DNA of 5,692 bases from DATKEH01 sp035546355 (GTDB taxonomy: Bacteria > Acidobacteriota > Thermoanaerobaculia > Multivoradales > JAIOJS01), in contig DATKEH010000402.1 in the NCBI GenBank assembly GCA_035546355.1, positions 1-5,692 on the forward strand, read 5' to 3'. Under the pieces are notes generated by a model. The model had not been told where the DNA came from. It saw nothing but the letters and a program-made list of their open reading frames with translations, and did not search any database. Positions 1 through 5,692 of the stretch are shown piece after piece. The position numbers and the translations under genes are program-made. Positions within the stretch are counted from its first letter, which is position 1; every line of letters starts with the position of its first letter.

Positions 1-527
1 GCACTCCCGCCGGCGCCGCCACCCAGCTGCAGCTCGCCAAGGGGGAGTCCGGCGAGGTGGGCGGCGCCACGGTGCGCTTCGTCGGCTTCGACCTCGAGGC
101 CGGCGGCACCAACGCCCTGGCGCAGATGACCGGCGGCGGCATGGTGACGCTCGGCGCGCGGCTCGAGGTGACCCATGACGGGGCCAGCGAGACCCTGGTG
201 CCGCTCTACAAGTTCAACGGTGCCGGCCGGGTCGAGGCTCCGCCGACGCCACTGCCCGGCGGCGGCCAGGTGCTGCTCACCGCCATCGACGCCACCCGCG
301 GCACGGCGCAGCTCGACTTCTTCGGCCTGCCCGGCGGCGGCGCCGGCACTCCCGCCCGGCTGTCGGTGGACGTGACGCAGAAGCCGCTCATCCAGCTGGT
401 CTGGTACGGCCTCTACGTGGTGCTGGCCGGCGGCATCCTGGCCACCGGCCAGCGCCTGCGCGAGGCGCTGCTGCTCGAGCGGCTGGGGGCGGCGAAGGGG
501 GCGGGCAAGGGCAGCGACGGCGGCTGA
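1..527 (+). CDS. CcmF-like cytochrome c biogenesis protein, C-terminal part (5' end outside window)
   Basis: The reading frame is open from base 3 and ends at TGA 525-527, so the gene begins upstream of the window; the GTG at 57 is probably internal. About 174 residues are visible. The first part is a soluble, beta-rich stretch with a 'GGATVRFVGFDL' segment, like the periplasmic C-terminal domain of CcmF/CcsA-type haem lyase components. It is followed by a conserved-looking 'VTQKPLIQLVW' run leading into one hydrophobic helix (about residues 122-144 of the visible part). The end is a charged, Gly/Ala/Lys-rich cytoplasmic tail (GAAKGAGKGSDGG). In the family, CcmF is a multi-spanning inner-membrane protein that helps ligate haem to apocytochrome c in the periplasm; its tryptophan-rich haem-handling segment would lie upstream and cannot be seen here. 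The gene converges on the minus-strand operon. The assignment rests on pattern resemblance of the C-terminus alone. Another membrane protein with a periplasmic domain before its last helix is possible. Confidence 0.66.
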   Translation, partial: TPAGAATQLQLAKGESGEVGGATVRFVGFDLEAGGTNALAQMTGGGMVTLGARLEVTHDGASETLVPLYKFNGAGRVEAPPTPLPGGGQVLLTAIDATRGTAQLDFFGLPGGGAGTPARLSVDVTQKPLIQLVWYGLYVVLAGGILATGQRLREALLLERLGAAKGAGKGSDGG

Positions 528-546
528 CGGCGCCGTCGAGGGAGCT

Positions 547-1284
547 TCAGATCCCCACCGCCAGGCGGTCGGCCAGCACCCGGGGGAGGCCCGCCTTGAC
601 GATGCGGTCCTGCGCCTTGTCGACGGAGTACTCGAGGCGGTGCCAGTGCACCAGCCGCTTGGCGCTGTCGAAGGTCATGTAGGCGGCCCGCGGGTCGCGG
701 TCCCGCGGTTGCCCCACCGAGCCGGGGTTGATCAGGTACTGCGCGCCGTCCTCGATCTCCAGGCCCCCCGACCCGCGCAGCAGACACACCTCGATGCCGC
801 CGCCGCGGCGCACGAACAGCGACGGGATGTGGGTGTGGCCGAAGAACGTCACTTGCCTGGCGTCGGCGGAAAAGATCTGGAAGGCGTCGAAGTCGGAGAA
901 GACGTAGGCGTCCTCGTCCAGCGGCGAGCCGTGACAGATGACCACCTTCTCCTCGACCTGCCGTGGGCCCTCGGGCAGCTCGCGCACCAGCCGCAGGTTG
1001 GCCGCGGTGAGCCGCTCCGTGGTCCACCGCGCCGCCTGCAGGGCCGCCGGATTGAAGTTGGCGCCGTCCTCGATCTCGGCGACCACCTTGTCGTGGTTGC
1101 CCCGCACCATGTGCACGCTCGGCAGGTCGCGCAGCGCCTCCACCACCTGGTTCGGACCGCCGCCGTAGCCGACCAGGTCGCCGAGCACCAGCACGGCGTC
1201 GAAGCGCTTGCGACGCACCTTGCGCAGGACGGCGTCCAGCGCGTCGCAGTTGCCGTGCATGTCGGAGAGGATCAGGTACCGCAA
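547..1284 (-). CDS. Calcineurin-like metallophosphoesterase (YfcE/MJ0936-type)
   Basis: A 245-residue protein with the full dinuclear-metal phosphoesterase motif set in order: D8-x-H10 (SDMHGN), GD36 (LGDLVGYG), GN63-H64-D (RGNHD), H118 (CHGS) and GH150-T-H152 (FGHTH). It matches the compact cytoplasmic YfcE/MJ0936 branch often labelled 'metallophosphoesterase' or 'diadenosine tetraphosphatase-like'. The C-terminus (KAGLPRVLADRL) is also typical of this group. No signal peptide is seen. Members hydrolyse phosphodiesters or phosphomonoesters with Mn/Fe/Ni-type metals, but the physiological substrate is usually unknown and cannot be inferred here. The start is TTG at 1284-1282. No ATG/GTG/TTG lies further upstream in this frame, and the next Met (residue 9) falls after the essential D8. 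The gene overlaps the end of aroK by 13 bases, so translation is probably coupled to it; only weak purine-rich sequence (GAGACGAG) precedes the TTG. It is the last gene of the leftward operon. Confidence 0.9.
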   Translation of the reverse strand: MRYLILSDMHGNCDALDAVLRKVRRKRFDAVLVLGDLVGYGGGPNQVVEALRDLPSVHMVRGNHDKVVAEIEDGANFNPAALQAARWTTERLTAANLRLVRELPEGPRQVEEKVVICHGSPLDEDAYVFSDFDAFQIFSADARQVTFFGHTHIPSLFVRRGGGIEVCLLRGSGGLEIEDGAQYLINPGSVGQPRDRDPRAAYMTFDSAKRLVHWHRLEYSVDKAQDRIVKAGLPRVLADRLAVGI

Positions 1285-1817
1285 TCGCTCGTCTCGAGCC
1301 GCAGCGCGATCCGGGCGGCGACCTCCTCCGGGGTCTCGTCGACTCCGACGTCCACCCGCAGGTCGGCGCGCCGGTAGGCGTCCAGACGGGAACGGTAGAG
1401 GGCCAGCGCCTCCGCCTCGCCGCGGAAGAGAGGACGGTCCCGCTTTCCCAGAGCGCCGATGCGGCGCATTATCGTAGCAAAGGAGGGGTTGAGCCAGACG
1501 CTGATGCCGGTGCGGTGCAGGATGTCGAGATTGCGGGGGAAGGTGATGGTCCCACCCCCGGTCGCCACCACCGCCGCCGGCAGCGACGAGACCTCCACCA
1601 GCGCCTGGTGCTCGAGCTCGCGGAACGCGGGCTCCCCCTGGCGGGCGAAGATGTCGCGTACCGGCATCCCGGCCTGCGCCTCGATGACGCCGTCGAGGTC
1701 GACGAACGGCACGCCCAGCGCCCCGGCGAGAGCGCGGCCGACGGTGGTCTTGCCCGAGCCCATGAAGCCGGTGAGGTAGATCCGCAGGGCGGACGGCCCG
1801 GAGGGGCGCGGCCTCAG
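1272..1817 (-). CDS. aroK: Shikimate kinase (AroK/AroL); start codon uncertain
   Basis: Shikimate kinase phosphorylates the 3-hydroxyl of shikimate with ATP, the fifth step of the chorismate pathway, in the cytoplasm. Counting from the Leu codon (CTG 1787-1785) that aligns with the usual family N-terminus, the visible motifs are: Walker A G7-F-M-G-S-G-K13-T14; the shikimate/Mg acidic pair D30-L-D32; FR56-x-x-E; the GGG triplet 77-79; and the lid arginines in KRDRPLFRG (116-122). Length from that point is 171 residues, standard for the family. No ATG, GTG or TTG suits the start: the nearest, GTG 1895-1893, lies 80 bases inside metS and would add an Arg/Pro/Ala-rich tail, while the first Met is inside the P-loop. 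I chose CTG 1817-1815 because it is preceded by GGGAG with an 8-base spacer and forms a CTGA overlap with the metS stop, matching the ATGA junctions upstream. CTG 1787 is the alternative. The function is secure; the start is not. Confidence 0.9.
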   Translation of the reverse strand: MRPRPSGPSALRIYLTGFMGSGKTTVGRALAGALGVPFVDLDGVIEAQAGMPVRDIFARQGEPAFRELEHQALVEVSSLPAAVVATGGGTITFPRNLDILHRTGISVWLNPSFATIMRRIGALGKRDRPLFRGEAEALALYRSRLDAYRRADLRVDVGVDETPEEVAARIALRLETSDCGT

Positions 1818-1942
1818 CTCTGCCGCTCCCGCCGCCGCTCCTTCCTGCCCTCGGCGCGGATGGCGCGGACGAGCAGGAACGCGAAGCCGCCCCACACGAA
1901 ACCGCCGATCAGCGCCAGGGTGATCCAGGATACGGGGGTCAT
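1814..1942 (-). CDS. metS: MetS-like small subunit of an amino-acid importer (42 aa, one membrane helix)
   Basis: The protein is 42 residues. It has a short polar N-terminus (MTPVSW), one hydrophobic helix at about residues 6-28 with a W17-G-G motif in its middle, and a strongly basic C-terminus (about residues 29-41, rich in Arg/Lys/Glu) that should lie on the cytoplasmic side. This matches the 'methionine and alanine importer small subunit' (MetS) family. Members accompany bacterial NSS transporters of the Corynebacterium MetP type and are needed for full transport activity there. Its position directly after an NSS gene is strong support. The start is ATG 1942-1940, overlapping the transporter stop as ATGA, with GGGGAGGA about 9 bases upstream. 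The frame stays open far upstream across the transporter gene, so naive longest-ORF calling would bury this gene in a 554-residue artefact. The metS symbol is by family resemblance; methionine as substrate is not shown. Confidence 0.85.
   Translation of the reverse strand: MTPVSWITLALIGGFVWGGFAFLLVRAIRAEGRKERRRERQS
1826..1830 (-). promoter_or_regulatory. Candidate ribosome binding site for a CTG start of aroK
   Basis: On the minus strand this reads GGGAG, followed by an 8-base spacer (CGGCAGAG) and then CTGA, in which the CTG could start aroK and the TGA ends metS. Neither the CTG at 1787 nor the GTG at 1895 has a comparably good purine-rich element in front. GGGAG-like runs are common in GC-rich Arg codons, so this is suggestive only. 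Confidence 0.35.
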
Positions 1943-3396
1943 GGCGTGGGTTCCTCCCCGGGCGAGGGATGTTGTCGCCGGACCAGCCAGCCGTTGAGCG
2001 CGACCAGCGCCAGCAGGGCGACCGCCCACTGCGCCAGCACCGTGCCGGTGGTGAAGACGCCGAGCGGATGGAGCCACCCTTCGGGGTCCCAGCTCCGCGC
2101 CTGCCACAGCCACCACACCATCAGCACCACCGCTTCCAGCGGCACCAGGATCCCCACCACCCACACCCACCAGCGGCCGATCCGGACATCGCTTCCCTCG
2201 CCGTTGACCACCTCCCGCCGCAGGCGCTCGAGCCCGAAGCGGGCGGCGGCGAGGGCGAAGAACAGGCCGGAGAGCATCAGCCCCACCCCCCAGACCCAGT
2301 CCTGGTTCTGGAAGAACGGCATGTGCAGCGCCGACGGGGCCCCGACCGCCAGCCCCAGCCCGGCCACCGACAGCACCGCCACCCGCCGGCCGACCCCCAT
2401 GTCCATCAGCACCCGGCTGGCCAGCTCCAACATGGAGATGAGGCTGGTGAGCGCGGCAAAGGAGAGGGCGAGGAAGAACACCACCATGAACAGCGCACCG
2501 CCGGGCATGGCGGCGAAGAGCTGCGGCATCCAGACGAAGGTCAGCCCTTCGTTGCCGGCACCGACGATCTCCTCGTGGGCCGCCGGGTTGAGGGCGAACA
2601 CCGTGCACAGCACCATGATGCCCGCCAGCAGCGACACCGAGTTGTTGCCGAAGCCGATCAGGAAGGCGTTGAGCGGCACGTCCTCGCGCACCCGCATGTA
2701 GATGGCGTAGGTGAGGATCAAGCCCCAGCCGGCGCCCGTGTCCCAGGCGTTCTGGGTCAGCGCCTCGAGCCAGATGCGCGGCGAGGCGAGGTCCGCCCAG
2801 TTGGGGGTGAAGAGGAACGCGAGCCCGCGCTCGGCGCCGGGCAGGGTGAGGGCGCGCGCCACCAGGATCAGCACCAGGACGAACAGCGTGGGGATCAGCA
2901 CGCGCGCCACCCGCTCGATGCCGCGGACGCCGAACCACACCACCAGGGTGGCCAGCGACATGGCCACCAGGTGCGGCCCCAGGGCCTGAGCGGTACCGGC
3001 GAACCCCTCCCACGCCGAGGCGGCGCCGTCCGGCCCCGGCCGGCCCTGTAGCGCCAGGGCGAGATAGCGCAGGCACCACCCCGAGACCACCGAGTAGTAG
3101 CACATGATGGCGGTGGCGCAGAGCGCTACCCACCCCCCCATCCAGGCCCACCGCCGCCCGGCGAGCTTGGCGAAGGCGCCGACGGTGCCGAGACGCGAGC
3201 GCTTGCCGAAGGAGAACTCGACGATCATCAGCGGCACCGACCAGAGCAGCAGGAACACCGCCCACGCCACCAGGAAGCTGCCGCCGCCGTTGCTGGCCGC
3301 GATGCGCGGGAACCGCCAGATGTTGCCGGTCCCCACCGCCATCCCCAGGGTGGCCAGCACCAGGCCCCAGCGCGAGGAGAAGAGCTCGCCCTTCAT
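1939..3396 (-). CDS. Sodium:neurotransmitter symporter (NSS/SNF) family amino-acid transporter, MetP-like
   Basis: A 485-residue polytopic inner-membrane protein expected to import an amino acid with Na+ through a LeuT fold. Helix 1 carries the family signature G24-N-I-W-R-F-P30 followed by N36-G-G-G; R28 corresponds to the extracellular gate arginine. Helix 3 has a YY pair (100-101). Helix 6 has Q215-N-A-W-D-T-G-A-G-W-G225. Helix 8 has F313-A-A-L-T317-S318, whose Thr/Ser match the LeuT Na2 ligands. About 11-12 membrane segments can be picked out by eye, the last at about 453-472, before a short polar tail. The start is ATG 3396-3394, preceded by GGAGG with a 7-base spacer and overlapping the thiE stop as ATGA; the open frame continuing upstream to 3705 overlaps thiE and is spurious. 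The next gene encodes the MetS-type partner, so the pair resembles MetP/MetS. Substrate is not determinable from sequence; Met, Ala or another neutral amino acid is likely. Confidence 0.93.
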   Translation of the reverse strand: MKGELFSSRWGLVLATLGMAVGTGNIWRFPRIAASNGGGSFLVAWAVFLLLWSVPLMIVEFSFGKRSRLGTVGAFAKLAGRRWAWMGGWVALCATAIMCYYSVVSGWCLRYLALALQGRPGPDGAASAWEGFAGTAQALGPHLVAMSLATLVVWFGVRGIERVARVLIPTLFVLVLILVARALTLPGAERGLAFLFTPNWADLASPRIWLEALTQNAWDTGAGWGLILTYAIYMRVREDVPLNAFLIGFGNNSVSLLAGIMVLCTVFALNPAAHEEIVGAGNEGLTFVWMPQLFAAMPGGALFMVVFFLALSFAALTSLISMLELASRVLMDMGVGRRVAVLSVAGLGLAVGAPSALHMPFFQNQDWVWGVGLMLSGLFFALAAARFGLERLRREVVNGEGSDVRIGRWWVWVVGILVPLEAVVLMVWWLWQARSWDPEGWLHPLGVFTTGTVLAQWAVALLALVALNGWLVRRQHPSPGEEPTP

Positions 3397-4018
3397 CGCA
3401 CCGCCTCCAGGAGTCGGCGGCAATTGGCCCGCAGGTCTCCCCGGCAGAGGGCGCCGAGCACGGCGACCGCGTCCGCACCGGCCGCCAGCACCCGGGGCGC
3501 GCTGTCGGCGTCGATGCCGCCGATCGCCGCCAGCGGCTTGTCGGTGAGCCGCCGCGCCTCCCGCACCAGCTCCAGGCCGACCACCGGATCGGGACGCTCC
3601 TTGCTGGCGGTGGCGAACACCGGCCCCACCGCCAGCAGGTCGACCGCCTCGTCGGCCGCCGCCGCGGCGGCCTGGTCGGCGCTGTGCGTGGAGAGGCCGA
3701 TCCACCGCTCGCGCCCGAGCAGCCGCCGGGAATCCGCGGGCGGCAGGTCCTCCTGGCCCACGTGCACCCCAGCCACCGGCAGCAGCGCCGCGAGGTCCAC
3801 CCGGTCGTCGACCCAGAGGGCGACGCCGGTGCCTTCGAGCCGCCGGCAGCAGGCCTCCAGCTCCCGCCGCAGCTGCTCCCCCGGCGTGCGCTTGGCGCGC
3901 ACCTGGATCCAGCCCACCCCCTCCTCGGCCATCGTCGCCACCGCCCGCTCGAGGGGCAGGTCGGCCAGGGCCTGCCGATCGGCGATGGCGTAGAGCCTGG
4001 GCGGCCGGGGCGGGCGAG

Positions 4019-4022
<4 letters not shown>
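3393..4022 (-). CDS. thiE: Thiamine-phosphate synthase (ThiE)
   Basis: A 209-residue cytoplasmic (beta/alpha)8 enzyme that joins HMP pyrophosphate to the thiazole phosphate (HET-P or its carboxylated form) to give thiamine phosphate. Visible ThiE features, in order: YAIAD near the N-terminus; Q40-V-R42-A-K44, the pyrophosphate-binding Gln/Arg/Lys; V-D72-D73-R; GVH87-V-G-Q90-E-D92 with the Mg-binding acidic residue; GLS111-T-H-S; GPVFATAS-K141; and AIGGI (166-170), the phosphate-binding loop. Retention of R42, K44, D92 and K141 favours a true synthase over the TenI look-alike. Position 72 is Asp where the family usually has Asn. The start is ATG 4022-4020, overlapping the accC stop as ATGA, with GGGAG about 11 bases upstream. 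The frame stays open upstream through accC, but that extension is arginine/proline-rich shadow sequence, not a fusion. No other thiamine gene and no thiamine riboswitch is visible, so any control appears to come from the operon. Confidence 0.93.
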
Positions 4023-5377
<1,355 letters not shown>

Positions 5378-5488
5378 CTAGAGAGGCTCCGCCGCGGGCC
5401 ACCGCGGGCTCGGGGAAGAGGGGTCCAGAGGGGGACCGCATGGGGTGCCTCGAAGAGTCGTCACTACCGTGTCTGAAGGGTTCGGGCC
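5378..5488 (-). other. accB-accC intergenic gap with two short inverted repeats
   Basis: This 111-bp stretch is the only sizeable non-coding gap in the operon. Next to accC, the minus strand reads CCGCGG-TGGC-CCGCGG (5407-5392), which can fold into a 6-bp GC stem with a 4-base loop whose 3' foot lies one base before the accC ribosome binding site (GGAG, 5390-5387). The same bases also form an 8-bp direct repeat (ccgcgggc at 5392-5399 and 5402-5409). Further upstream, ggtcc at 5422-5426 and ggacc at 5433-5437 can pair across 6 bases. No T-run follows either stem, so neither looks like an intrinsic terminator. I see no tRNA, no convincing promoter and no recognised riboswitch. A mild role in setting the accB:accC ratio through mRNA structure is possible but unproven. 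Confidence 0.45.

Positions 5489-5692
<204 letters not shown>

Noticed and set aside
526..537. Palindrome as an intrinsic bidirectional terminator
   Set aside because: It allows only a 4-bp stem with a 4-base loop and has no T-run on either side.
413..1027. A 204-codon minus-strand open frame spanning the convergent junction
   Set aside because: Out of frame with the phosphoesterase, Arg/Gly/Pro-rich, and without any motif.
640..1377. A 245-codon plus-strand open frame opposite the phosphoesterase
   Set aside because: Shadow of the real minus-strand gene; low-complexity His/Ala/Val/Gln composition and no motif.
1969..3051. A 360-codon plus-strand open frame opposite the transporter gene
   Set aside because: Composition is dominated by His, Gln, Pro, Arg and Gly, as expected from reading membrane-protein codons in antisense; there is no domain.
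5378..5488. A tRNA or riboswitch in the accB-accC gap
   Set aside because: No cloverleaf arms, no T-loop sequence, and no recognisable conserved riboswitch core such as a thiamine box could be found.

Overview
The window is GC-rich throughout (roughly 70% by eye). It carries seven genes that run leftward on the minus strand and look like one tightly packed operon, plus the 3' end of a rightward gene at the left edge. The gene set and GC-rich codon use suggest a Gram-negative bacterium with system-I cytochrome c maturation and bacterial type II fatty-acid synthesis. A high-GC member of the former deltaproteobacteria (Desulfuromonadota, Myxococcota) or a neighbouring phylum would fit. That placement is inferred from general protein resemblance, not from a search.

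Layout, in minus-strand transcription order from the right edge: the C-terminal end of accB (5489-5692, biotin carboxyl carrier protein, cut by the window edge); a 111-bp gap with short inverted repeats; accC (4019-5377, biotin carboxylase); thiE (3393-4022, thiamine-phosphate synthase); a sodium:neurotransmitter-symporter-family transporter (1939-3396); a 42-residue single-helix protein of the MetS small-subunit type (1814-1942); aroK (1272 to about 1817, shikimate kinase, start uncertain); and a calcineurin-like metallophosphoesterase (547-1284). On the plus strand, the C-terminal end of a CcmF-like haem lyase component (1-527) converges on the operon, leaving 19 bp between the two stop codons.

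accC, thiE, the transporter gene and metS are joined by three successive 4-base ATGA stop/start overlaps. The metS/aroK junction may be a fourth of the same kind, using CTGA. aroK and the phosphoesterase gene overlap by 13 bases. This packing implies translational coupling along one mRNA. AccB and AccC work together in the first step of fatty-acid synthesis, and the transporter and its small subunit form one uptake system. ThiE, AroK and the phosphoesterase are housekeeping proteins with no obvious functional link to the rest.

I see no mobile element, CRISPR array, tRNA/rRNA gene or defence system, and nothing amounting to a previously undescribed system. The points most worth checking are the easily missed MetS-like small gene, the non-canonical aroK start, the transporter's unusual helix-6 motif, an Asn-to-Asp change in ThiE, and the structured accB-accC gap.
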